The notes under the pieces are model-generated. The model was not told the DNA's origin. It saw only the letters and a program-made list of their open reading frames with translations, and did no database searches. The position numbers were made by a program, and so were the translations under genes. This document shows positions 1 through 5,515 of a stretch of 5,515 nucleotides of DNA, piece after piece. The first letter of the stretch is position 1; each line of letters begins with the position of its first letter. This stretch comes from Thermodesulfobacteriales bacterium (GTDB lineage Bacteria; Desulfobacterota; Thermodesulfobacteria; Thermodesulfobacteriales; Thermodesulfatatoraceae), in the NCBI GenBank assembly GCA_026985945.1, contig JALSPN010000015.1, positions 1 to 5,515 on the forward strand, in the 5' to 3' direction.

Positions 1-2
1 TG

Positions 3-533
3 GTGGAGCTTGAGGAAGCGGCAAGATTTTTCTGTAATTTTCCGGTAAGGGAGTTGATCCCCGAAGTGCAGGCAAACCTTGGTTACGCTTTACCCCTGGC
101 CCAGGATCTTCAAGAGGTAGCGGCCTTTCCGGGCAGAATCGTCGCCTGCGGCGAGGGCGCCCAGCCGGTAGGATGCCCCAAGTTTGGGGCCTCACGCCAT
201 ATTGCCAATGTTATTCTGGCTGCCTTACAATTTGATCCTTCCAGACGGGCGGCAATGAATATTCGGTTTGAAGAGCGCTTTCTTAAGAAAGCCCAGGAGC
301 TTGGTTATCAGGTAACGGAATTCTCCAGGCAGGAAGAGCCTGCGCACATAAAAGCCCGAGAGGGTTCAACCCTTTCTTGGGGGGTTTCTCTGGTCTGCAA
401 GCGTCTGGGGGCTGTCCCCGACTTTATTGCCGACCGGGGAGACGTTGGCAAAGAGCCCATGATCAGAATTTTGGGGCGAGAACCCTTGGAAGTAGTCCAA
501 AAGGCGTTAAAACTCCTTTCAGGAGGAAAGTGA
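3..533 (+). CDS. ThiN-domain thiamin-phosphate synthase, probably the C-terminal part of a larger protein
   Basis: ThiN domains join the pyrimidine and thiazole phosphates to form thiamin phosphate, replacing ThiE in many archaea and some thermophilic bacteria; related ThiN domains fused to HTH domains act as regulators. The 176 visible residues carry the family's hallmark segments: LIPEVQANLGYA (about 18-29), PGRIV (43-47), VGCPKFGASRHIA (56-68), AAMNIRF (83-89), and DRGDVGKEPMIRILG (144-158). Arg45 and His66 are 21 residues apart, which matches (from memory) a pair reported as needed for synthase activity in an archaeal ThiN, so I lean towards enzyme rather than regulator. A GTG at position 3 could be the start, but no upstream sequence is visible to show a ribosome site. 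ThiN is usually fused behind ThiD or an HTH domain, and residues 1-16 look like such a linker, so a 5' truncation by the window edge is likely. Its stop overlaps the gatC start by one base. The ThiN family call is secure; the fusion partner is unknown. Confidence 0.85.
   Translation: MELEEAARFFCNFPVRELIPEVQANLGYALPLAQDLQEVAAFPGRIVACGEGAQPVGCPKFGASRHIANVILAALQFDPSRRAAMNIRFEERFLKKAQELGYQVTEFSRQEEPAHIKAREGSTLSWGVSLVCKRLGAVPDFIADRGDVGKEPMIRILGREPLEVVQKALKLLSGGK
513..526 (+). promoter_or_regulatory. gatC Shine-Dalgarno site inside a possible small hairpin
   Basis: A perfect AGGAGG lies at 521-526, six bases before the gatC ATG at 533. The five bases CTCCT at 513-517 are exactly complementary to AGGAG at 521-525, with a TTC loop. 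The RNA could therefore fold over its own ribosome site, inside the last codons of the ThiN gene. A ribosome finishing the upstream gene would open the stem, which would couple gatC translation to it. The complementarity is directly seen; the regulatory effect is inferred. The stem is short and its three-base loop is tight, so the effect may be weak, especially in a thermophile. Confidence 0.45.
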
Positions 534-820
534 TGAGTATTACCAAAGAAGAAGTCATCCATGTAGCCCATCTGGCCCGGCTGGAGTTTGAGGAAGTAGA
601 ACTTGAACGCTTCGCCGAACAGCTGGCAGAAATACTCTCTTATGTGGAGAAACTTGGAGAGCTTGACACTTCAAATGTAGAGCCTACTTATCACGCCCTG
701 AATTTAGTAAATGTCTTTCGGGAAGACGAAGTAAAAGGATCTCTTCCTACTGAAGAAGCCCTGTCTAACGCCCCCGAAAAAGAAAACGGCTTTTTTGTGG
801 TCCCAAAAGTCATCAAGTAG
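533..820 (+). CDS. gatC: Aspartyl/glutamyl-tRNA(Asn/Gln) amidotransferase subunit C
   Basis: GatC is the small subunit that wraps around GatA and GatB and stabilises the GatCAB complex. The complex converts Glu-tRNA(Gln) to Gln-tRNA(Gln) and/or Asp-tRNA(Asn) to Asn-tRNA(Asn) in the cytoplasm. The 95-residue product has the usual family length. It shows the N-terminal [12 protein letters not shown] helix (about 8-19), the [19 protein letters not shown] segment (34-52), and the conserved tail with [22 protein letters not shown]. The ATG at 533 is chosen because AGGAGG sits six bases upstream and the protein then aligns from its first residues; an in-frame extension back to 377 would add residues unlike GatC that overlap the ThiN gene. 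It is followed by gatA after 11 bases. No oddities are seen. Confidence 0.96.
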   Translation: MSITKEEVIHVAHLARLEFEEVELERFAEQLAEILSYVEKLGELDTSNVEPTYHALNLVNVFREDEVKGSLPTEEALSNAPEKENGFFVVPKVIK

Positions 821-824
821 GAGG
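819..824 (+). promoter_or_regulatory. Strong ribosome binding site for gatA
   Basis: AGGAGG lies seven bases before the gatA ATG at 832. It overlaps the gatC stop codon TAG (818-820), so ribosomes ending gatC are placed right at the gatA start. This spacing supports roughly equal production of the two subunits and fixes the gatA start. Confidence 0.8.
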
Positions 825-831
825 AATCTTT

Positions 832-2289
832 ATGACGTGGCATAAATTCCCCCTTTCAACCCAGTTAGAACTGCTTGAAAAGGGTGAGACTGATAGTCTT
901 TCCCTCACCAAGGCCCTTCTGGAACGAATTAAAGAAAAAGACCCCCAGATAAAGGCCTTTATAAAGGTTACCGAAGAGGAGGCCCTTAAAGCTGCTGAGG
1001 AGGCAGATCGCTCTCGGAAAGAGGGAGAGAAAAGGCCCCTTTTAGGGCTTCCTCTGGCCATAAAAGACAATATCTGCACCAGAGGCATTCCTACCACGTG
1101 TGCTTCCCGGATCCTTGCCAACTTTGTCCCCCCTTTTGACGCCACGGTGATCACCAAATTAAAAGCGGCGGGAGCCGTAATTCTTGGAAAAACCAACCTG
1201 GACGAATTTGCCATGGGCTCCTCCACGGAAAATTCGGCCTTCTTCCCGACCAAAAATCCCTGGGATTTTTCACGCGTCCCTGGCGGATCTTCAGGGGGGT
1301 CAGCAGCTGCCGTGGCAGCCGGTTTTTGTGCCGGAGCCCTGGGCTCTGATACGGGAGGCTCTATCAGGCAACCGGCCTCTTTCTGTGGAGTGGTGGGCCT
1401 TAAGCCCACTTATGGGAGGGTTTCGCGCTACGGGCTGGTAGCCTTTGCCTCTTCTCTGGATCAAATTGGCCCCATCACCCGCACCGTAAAAGACGCCGCT
1501 CTTCTCCTTCAGTATCTTGCCGGGCCGGATCCAAAAGACTCCACTTCCGCGCCGAAAGAAGTCCCGGATTACCTTTCGGCCCTTAAGATGGACCTGCGCG
1601 GAAAAAAGATCGGCCTCCCGAAAGAATACTTTGGAGAAGGGCTTGAGGAAGAGGTGCGTCTCAAAATCGAAGAGGCCTTAAAGGTGTTTAAAGAAGAACT
1701 GGGGCTTGAAATCCGAGAGATTTCTCTTCCTCACACCCCTTACGCGGTGGCCACCTACTACATTATCGCCCCGGCAGAGGCCAGTTCCAACCTGGCCCGT
1801 TACGACGGGGTTAAATACGGGCTGCGAGTAGAAGCCCAGGACCTCATCGCAATGTATAAAAAGACGCGCTCTCAAGGGTTCGGGCCGGAGGTGAAAAGAC
1901 GCATCATGATAGGCACTTACGCCCTTTCAGCCGGCTATTACGACGCTTATTACAAAAAGGCCTCCCAGGTAAGGACCCTTATTGTGCGGGATTTTATGGA
2001 AGCCTTCAAAGAAGTGGATTTTATCGTGGGGCCGGTGGCCCCTTCGCCGGCCTTTAAGATTGGAGAGAGAGTGGATGACCCCCTCAAGATGTATCTCTCT
2101 GACATTTACACCATCTCCGTTAACCTGGCTGGCATTGTGGGGCTTTCTCTCCCCTGTGGCTTTTCTGGCCAGGGGTTACCTATCGGGATTCAGATTATGG
2201 GGCCCCACTTTAGCGAACCTGAAGTCCTGGCCCTGGGGCATCAGTTCGAGGAAATCTTAAAACTTTACGAAAGATATCCAGAGATATGA
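832..2289 (+). CDS. gatA: Aspartyl/glutamyl-tRNA(Asn/Gln) amidotransferase subunit A
   Basis: GatA is the glutaminase subunit of GatCAB. It hydrolyses glutamine and passes ammonia through a tunnel to GatB, where the tRNA-bound Glu or Asp is amidated. At 485 residues it has normal family length. It contains the amidase-signature domain with the complete Ser-cisSer-Lys triad: Lys78 in PLAIKDN, Ser153 in [10 protein letters not shown], and nucleophile Ser177 in [11 protein letters not shown]. Each is one residue off the positions I recall for the Staphylococcus aureus enzyme. Further GatA-typical segments are [19 protein letters not shown] (117-135), [20 protein letters not shown] (191-210), and a C-terminal [14 protein letters not shown] stretch. 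The start has an AGGAGG seven bases upstream. The stop overlaps the next gene by four bases (ATGA). gatB does not follow within the window, so it must be elsewhere. A long reading frame on the opposite strand (813-1409) is a coding shadow. Confidence 0.97.
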   Translation: MTWHKFPLSTQLELLEKGETDSLSLTKALLERIKEKDPQIKAFIKVTEEEALKAAEEADRSRKEGEKRPLLGLPLAIKDNICTRGIPTTCASRILANFVPPFDATVITKLKAAGAVILGKTNLDEFAMGSSTENSAFFPTKNPWDFSRVPGGSSGGSAAAVAAGFCAGALGSDTGGSIRQPASFCGVVGLKPTYGRVSRYGLVAFASSLDQIGPITRTVKDAALLLQYLAGPDPKDSTSAPKEVPDYLSALKMDLRGKKIGLPKEYFGEGLEEEVRLKIEEALKVFKEELGLEIREISLPHTPYAVATYYIIAPAEASSNLARYDGVKYGLRVEAQDLIAMYKKTRSQGFGPEVKRRIMIGTYALSAGYYDAYYKKASQVRTLIVRDFMEAFKEVDFIVGPVAPSPAFKIGERVDDPLKMYLSDIYTISVNLAGIVGLSLPCGFSGQGLPIGIQIMGPHFSEPEVLALGHQFEEILKLYERYPEI

Positions 2290-2603
2290 GACAGAGAATA
2301 CCAGTTTCCCTGGCCAAACCCGGGATGAAAGTGGCGGCAGAGGTACGAGATGAGATGGGGCGCACCCTTTGTGGCCCCGGAACCGAGCTCAATGCCGAGC
2401 TGCTGGAAAAGTTTTCCAAGCTCGGGGTCAAGTTTGTTACCGTTGAAGGGCACCCCATCACTTTTCCCTGGGAAAGACCTCTTGAAAAGGACCTCAAACT
2501 CCTTGAGGCCCGCTTTGCTAAAGTAGCAAGAGACGAAAGGCTTTTAAAACTAAAAGAGATTATACGAAATTACTGGCTGGAGACTCGCAAAGAAGATGAA
2601 TGA
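2286..2603 (+). CDS. Small protein resembling the N-terminal domain of HD-GYP-type regulators
   Basis: This 105-residue protein has no function I can name. Residues 6-54 read as a compact domain: [20 protein letters not shown], then [20 protein letters not shown], then [10 protein letters not shown]. This matches the pattern 'L.pGM.la.dV.d..Gr.L...Gt.l..e.i..L...Gv..v.V' often seen ahead of HD-GYP and related c-di-GMP-linked regulators. The second half (about 66-105) is charged and predicted helical, rich in Lys, Glu and Arg. There is no signal peptide or membrane segment. The ATG overlaps the gatA stop by four bases and lacks a clear ribosome site, so translation is probably coupled to gatA. 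Its end overlaps the HDOD gene by eight bases. The arrangement suggests it may act with the HDOD protein as a separately encoded partner. The domain resemblance is a judgement from pattern; the role is inferred. Confidence 0.75.
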   Translation: MRQRIPVSLAKPGMKVAAEVRDEMGRTLCGPGTELNAELLEKFSKLGVKFVTVEGHPITFPWERPLEKDLKLLEARFAKVARDERLLKLKEIIRNYWLETRKEDE

Positions 2604-3471
2604 TACCAAAAAGAAGATCAAAAAAAGGCTCCGAAATCTTCAATCTCTCCCCACTCTTCCCCCTATTGTAGCGAAACTTACCAAGCTCATAGGGGACGAG
2701 AATGCTACTGCTCCTCAAATTGCCGCCCTTATAGAAAAAGACCAGGTCCTCACCGGTAAGGTCTTAAAGATGGTGAACTCGGCCTTTTATGGGTTCCCCC
2801 GCCGGATTTCCACGGTCTCAAACGCTATCGTCCTTCTGGGGTTTAATGTCATCCGCACTCTGATTATTACGGCCTCTATTTTTGAGACCATGCAAAGCAA
2901 CGACTTGAGCCTCTGGGAACATTCCTTGGGGGTGGCCGCGGCCTCCGGTATCCTGGCCCAGAGGCTTGAGCTTCAGAATCCCGAAGAAGTAACAACCGCA
3001 GGCCTTCTTCACGACCTGGGGAAAGTGGTCATAAGATCGGAATTTCCGGAACTTTATCAGAAAATCATCGCGCTGGTGCGGGAGAAAAAAATCTATTTTC
3101 TGGAGGCCGAAAGAGAGGTCCTGGGCCTTGATCACGGAGAAATCGGCCGCCTCCTTGCCAACCAGTGGAATTTGCCTGATAGACTTCTGGAACCCATTGC
3201 CTATCACCACCATCTTGAGAAGGCCCGTAAATTTAAAAAAGAGGCCTCTATTGTCCATTTTGCCGATATAATGACCAGGGCCGAAGGATACGGTTCAGGG
3301 GGGGATCCCTGGGTGCCTCCCCTGGCGGAAAAGGCCTGGAAACTCCTTAAACTTAAAGAAAAAGACCTGGAAGAAATTATTCCGGTCTTCGAAGACCGTT
3401 TGCTGGAATTGCGCTTTTTTACGCTGGAAATGAGAAATGAAAGCCTCAAGGGAAATACTCGTTCTGGTTGA
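2596..3471 (+). CDS. HDOD domain signalling protein
   Basis: HDOD proteins are cytoplasmic members of the HD superfamily that usually act as regulatory scaffolds in signalling, motility or stress pathways; most have no demonstrated enzyme activity. The 291-residue product is essentially one HDOD domain (about 15-225). It opens with LQSLPTLPPIVAKL, followed by KVLKMVNSAFYGFPRRISTV (55-74) and SNAIVLLGFNVIRTLII (75-91). It keeps potential metal-binding positions: His109 (WEHS), His139-Asp140 (LLHDLGK), His180 (LDHGEIG), His204-206 (YHHH), and Asp224 (HFAD). About 65 residues after the domain, rich in Lys, Glu and Leu, have no recognised match. The ATG at 2596 is the only early start and gives a family-like N terminus; no good ribosome site precedes it, so coupling to the previous gene (8-base overlap) is likely. 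Its 3' end overlaps the GGDEF gene by 35 bases. Confidence 0.9.
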   Translation: MNDTKKKIKKRLRNLQSLPTLPPIVAKLTKLIGDENATAPQIAALIEKDQVLTGKVLKMVNSAFYGFPRRISTVSNAIVLLGFNVIRTLIITASIFETMQSNDLSLWEHSLGVAAASGILAQRLELQNPEEVTTAGLLHDLGKVVIRSEFPELYQKIIALVREKKIYFLEAEREVLGLDHGEIGRLLANQWNLPDRLLEPIAYHHHLEKARKFKKEASIVHFADIMTRAEGYGSGGDPWVPPLAEKAWKLLKLKEKDLEEIIPVFEDRLLELRFFTLEMRNESLKGNTRSG

Positions 3472-4384
3472 TAAAGAACTTGAAAAGCGCTGGGCTCCCG
3501 CCCTTAAAAAGGGGGCTTACAAGATCTCTTTCAAGAATGATCCCCGCCGCACCGCAGAAGAAATTTTAAGCTCTCCGCCCGGGCTCCTCGTTCTTCAGGA
3601 AAGTCTCGACCCCCCTCTTATCTTTGACCTGGTAAAGGCCCTCAAAAATAATCTCAACCTGGCTATCCTGCCCATCATTCTGGTGATAAAGGAGGACATA
3701 GAAAGAGACTGGTTTGCCCTGCCGGTAGATGATTTTCTTTTTGAGGATTCCTCTGGAGAGGAAATTTCTTCGCGCATCAATCTGGCCTTTGCCCGGGCCC
3801 ATCGTTCAGCGGACAATAATCCCCTAACCGGCCTTCCGGGTAATACCACCATCCTCAAAGCCATTCAGGAAAACATAAACCACCAGGAAAAAGTGGCCAT
3901 TGCTTATGTAGATCTAGACCACTTCAAACCCTTCAACGACCGGTATGGCTTTGCCAGGGGAGATGAAATTCTGCGGATGCTGGCAAGGATTCTTTCCAAT
4001 GTGATACTTTTCCGTTTTGGCCCGCGGGGGTTTGTAGGGCATATTGGAGGAGACGATTTTGTCTTTATCTGCCCGCTGGAAAACATAGAAGAAGCCTGTC
4101 AGGAAATCATCAGGGATTTTGAGAGCCTTTTGCCCAGCTTTCTGGATCCTGAAGACTGGAAACGAGGATATTTTGAAGAAAAAGATCGCTCCGGGCAAAG
4201 GCGCCGCTTTTCCTTCCCTTCTTTATCTATAGCCGTGGTGCCCTTATTCCCAGGGCGTTTCAAACATTACGGAGAGGTTTCAGCCGTGGCAGCACAGGTG
4301 AAAAAAATGGCCAAAAAGATGCCTGGAAATTCTTATTTTATTGATCGCCGCGAAAATCCTTACTCCCCGGAAACAAAGAACTGA
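3437..4384 (+). CDS. GGDEF-family protein with a degenerate receiver domain (GGDDF signature)
   Basis: GGDEF domains make cyclic di-GMP from two GTP. The 315-residue product has two parts. Residues 5-120 look like a receiver fold (ILVLVDKE, PPGLLVLQESL, ILPIILVI, LPVDDFLFED), but the phosphoacceptor Asp is replaced by Gln54 and the conserved Lys by about Glu103, so phosphorylation is unlikely. Residues 127-305 form the GGDEF domain: NPLTGLPGN (128-136), YVDLDHFKPFNDRYGFARGD (157-176) with Asp159, Asn167 and Asp176 kept, and GGDDF at 204-208 in place of GG(D/E)EF. No RxxD inhibitory site is seen at the usual position. A polar insertion (about 235-258) precedes the FPSLSIAVV strand. Activity is plausible but unproven. 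The start overlaps the HDOD gene by 35 bases yet gives a clean first beta strand. The 3' end overlaps the convergent gene. Confidence 0.88.
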   Translation: MKASREILVLVDKELEKRWAPALKKGAYKISFKNDPRRTAEEILSSPPGLLVLQESLDPPLIFDLVKALKNNLNLAILPIILVIKEDIERDWFALPVDDFLFEDSSGEEISSRINLAFARAHRSADNNPLTGLPGNTTILKAIQENINHQEKVAIAYVDLDHFKPFNDRYGFARGDEILRMLARILSNVILFRFGPRGFVGHIGGDDFVFICPLENIEEACQEIIRDFESLLPSFLDPEDWKRGYFEEKDRSGQRRRFSFPSLSIAVVPLFPGRFKHYGEVSAVAAQVKKMAKKMPGNSYFIDRRENPYSPETKN

Positions 4385-5028
4385 TAAAGGTTGTATTCTG
4401 GAGGAAAGCTCCCGTAAACCTGGAAATAGCGTTCTCTGGCCTTTTTCAAATCCAGATGTTCCAGGATCACAAAAAGACCGGGTAAAAAGGGATGCTCTTT
4501 ACGGGAGCCACGCCTTTCAAAAAGCAAAATCTTTTCGTAAAAATCAGCATGTTTGGGATTGATGCAGACCAAGAGATCCGTAATCCGGTGTGAGAGGGCG
4601 TAGTGATAGATGGCTTTAAAAAGATGGAAAAGAGTATTTTTGGCTTTTAAATCTTTTGCGGTGGCCAGAAAGGTGATCTCAGCCGGTTTGCGGAAAAAAC
4701 CTTTTATTTTTCGCCACTCTCCAGGATATACCTTTTTGCAGGGCGGATCCCTTTCAACAAGGGCCGCGCAGGAGGCAGGCCCTTTGATGGAAGGAAGGTA
4801 GGCCACAAAAAATGGGCCGGAAAACCGTGGGGGAGACCAGGAAGGGGGAACGATCTCCAGCTCTTCGTATCTTTTCTTTATAAAGGCTAAAAGGGCTTCT
4901 CTTTCAAGAGGATCGTCGGTTCTAATGACTTTTACCTGAGAAGAACTCAGGCTCTCGGAAACACCAGAGAGTCTTAATCTTCTTAAACGCCACCAATCTT
5001 CGCTACCAATTTGAAAGGCTGGAACCAA
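4360..5028 (-). CDS. FeeM-like N-acyltransferase (GNAT superfamily)
   Basis: The 222-residue protein resembles the FeeM/N-acyl amino acid synthase branch of the GNAT fold, whose studied members transfer a long fatty acyl chain from acyl-ACP to an amino acid. Supporting segments are AEITFLATAKDLKAKN (116-131), LFHLFKAIYHYAL (133-145), and TDLLVCINPKHADFYEKILL (150-169), followed by FERRG and LPGLFVILEHLDL. The INPKHADFYEKILLFE block is the most telling. Residues 33-58 (VKVIRTDDPLEREALLAFIKKRYEEL) fit the first GNAT strand and helix. No signal peptide or membrane helix is seen. The start is TTG at 5028: GGGAG lies seven bases upstream and an in-frame TAA sits two codons before it, leaving no room for an ATG. 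It follows lepB by 48 bases and is probably cotranscribed. The substrate and amino-acid specificity cannot be read from the sequence, and another acyltransferase activity is possible. Confidence 0.75.
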   Translation of the reverse strand: MVPAFQIGSEDWWRLRRLRLSGVSESLSSSQVKVIRTDDPLEREALLAFIKKRYEELEIVPPSWSPPRFSGPFFVAYLPSIKGPASCAALVERDPPCKKVYPGEWRKIKGFFRKPAEITFLATAKDLKAKNTLFHLFKAIYHYALSHRITDLLVCINPKHADFYEKILLFERRGSRKEHPFLPGLFVILEHLDLKKARERYFQVYGSFPPEYNLYQFFVSGE

Positions 5029-5035
5029 CAGTTAT

Positions 5036-5070
5036 CTCCCTCTTTTTTAACCTTTTCGGAATAAGAGGAG
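5036..5070 (-). promoter_or_regulatory. Possible hairpin covering the ribosome site of the FeeM-like gene
   Basis: In the 48-base gap between lepB and the acyltransferase gene, the minus-strand RNA has CUCCUCUU (5070-5063) and AAGAGGGAG (5044-5036). They can pair with six perfect bases (CCUCUU/AAGAGG), plus three more if one base bulges, around an 18-base loop. The 3' arm contains the GGGAG Shine-Dalgarno sequence of the TTG-started gene, so folding would lower its translation. No U-tract follows, so it is not a typical terminator. The pairing is seen; the control role is inferred. Confidence 0.4.
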
Positions 5071-5076
5071 AAATTC

Positions 5077-5515
5077 TCAACGAATCAACTTTCCGATACG
5101 CCGCCAGCGAATGCGAAAATGTTCCCGATCCCAGGAAAAGTAAATAATAAAGGCCTTCCCCTTGACATCCCGGATGGGCACAAAACCCCAGAAGCGGCTG
5201 TCGTGGCTTTGATCGCGGTTATCTCCCATCACAAAAAGGTGCCCAGGGGGCACTTTGACCGGGCCAAAATTATCCCGCGGGCTTATTTCTCGGGGTAAGA
5301 TGTTGGGATCTGTATGCTGGACATAAGGTTCCTCAAGTGGGACCCCGTTGATAAAGACCTTTTTGTTCCGAATTTCTACAATCTCTCCCGGAAGCCCTAT
5401 CACGCGTTTAATGAAATCAAGCTTCCGGTTTCTGGGAAAGATAAAAACGATTACTTCTCTTCTTCGGGGTTCGCGGCCTTTTATCCAGAGTTTGCGGGTG
5501 ACGGGGTTCCTAACT
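5077..5515 (-). CDS. lepB: Signal peptidase I, C-terminal part (5' end beyond the window)
   Basis: LepB is a membrane-anchored protease that cuts signal peptides from exported proteins on the outer face of the cytoplasmic membrane. The open frame runs from the window edge (first full codon at 5514) to a TGA at 5079-5077, giving 145 residues. It contains the catalytic-lysine box KLDFIKRVIGLPGE, with Lys36 of the visible part equivalent to E. coli Lys145, preceded by REVIVFIFP. It also has the structural box MGDNRDQSHDSRFWGFVP near the middle of the fragment. The nucleophile-serine box and the N-terminal membrane anchor must lie outside the window. A GTG at 5403 is an internal valine (KRVIGLPGE), not the start, because the catalytic lysine lies before it. 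The gene is followed by the FeeM-like gene on the same strand. The identification is very secure. Confidence 0.95.
   Translation of the reverse strand, partial: VRNPVTRKLWIKGREPRRREVIVFIFPRNRKLDFIKRVIGLPGEIVEIRNKKVFINGVPLEEPYVQHTDPNILPREISPRDNFGPVKVPPGHLFVMGDNRDQSHDSRFWGFVPIRDVKGKAFIIYFSWDREHFRIRWRRIGKLIR

Noticed and set aside
377..532. In-frame upstream extension of gatC from an ATG at 377
   Set aside because: The extra 52 residues overlap the conserved ThiN coding region and look unlike GatC, while ATG 533 has a strong ribosome site at the right distance.
813..1409. A 198-codon open frame on the minus strand opposite gatA
   Set aside because: It lies wholly opposite a well-conserved amidase region, has low-complexity Ser/Arg/Pro-rich composition, and resembles no family. 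It is a shadow of gatA.
2620..2626. Run of seven A near the start of the HDOD gene, considered as a programmed frameshift site
   Set aside because: The frame is intact through the run, no downstream stop or stimulator is evident, and Lys-rich N termini commonly give such runs.
4400..4412. GGAG-GAAAG-CTCC hairpin just after the GGDEF stop, considered as a terminator
   Set aside because: The stem is only four base pairs, no T-tract follows on either strand, and it lies in the coding sequence of the acyltransferase.
5068..5078. GAGAAATTCTC palindrome at the lepB stop, considered as an operator
   Set aside because: It is only five bases per arm, lies at the end of a gene rather than at a promoter, and has no second copy that I can see in the window.
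5077..5403. A 108-residue stand-alone signal peptidase starting at GTG 5403
   Set aside because: The frame stays open to the window edge, and the catalytic lysine box lies partly upstream of 5403, so the GTG is an internal valine.

Overview
This window is a compact, gene-dense piece of bacterial chromosome with a GC content near 50% by eye. It reads like a thermophilic, deltaproteobacterium-like organism, possibly a Thermodesulfobacteria member. That guess rests on four things: a ThiN-type thiamin-phosphate synthase domain (mostly archaeal and thermophile), very tight gene packing with overlapping starts and stops, an HDOD/GGDEF signalling pair, and a FeeM-like acyltransferase next to signal peptidase I. 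The taxonomic guess is inference only. I see no mobile element, CRISPR array, RNA gene or long repeat, and no gene-free stretch longer than 48 bases.

Plus strand, 3-4384: six genes run head to tail and almost certainly form one transcription unit, with junctions ranging from an 11-base gap to a 35-base overlap. First is the C-terminal ThiN domain of a thiamin-biosynthesis protein, cut by the window edge. Then come gatC and gatA, two of the three subunits of the tRNA amidotransferase; gatB is not present here. Three overlapping genes follow: a 105-residue protein resembling the small domain often found in front of HD-GYP regulators, an HDOD protein that keeps a full set of HD metal-ligand-like residues, and a GGDEF-type protein with a degenerate receiver domain and a GGDDF signature. 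The last three look like a signalling module riding on a housekeeping operon.

Minus strand, 4360-5515: lepB (signal peptidase I, 5' end outside the window) is followed after 48 bases by a TTG-started FeeM-like N-acyltransferase. The end of this gene overlaps the end of the GGDEF gene by 25 bases, so the two operons converge with no spacer for a conventional terminator.

How the genes work together: ThiN makes or senses thiamin phosphate, and GatCA (with GatB from elsewhere) amidates misacylated tRNAs. The HDOD and GGDEF proteins probably belong to a nucleotide-second-messenger or scaffold-type regulatory circuit with unknown output. LepB matures exported proteins, and its neighbour may make an N-acyl amino acid from acyl-ACP. 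Two possible hairpins that hide ribosome binding sites (before gatC and before the acyltransferase gene) suggest translational coupling. Nothing here is clearly a new system. The most unusual part is the three-gene signalling cluster.
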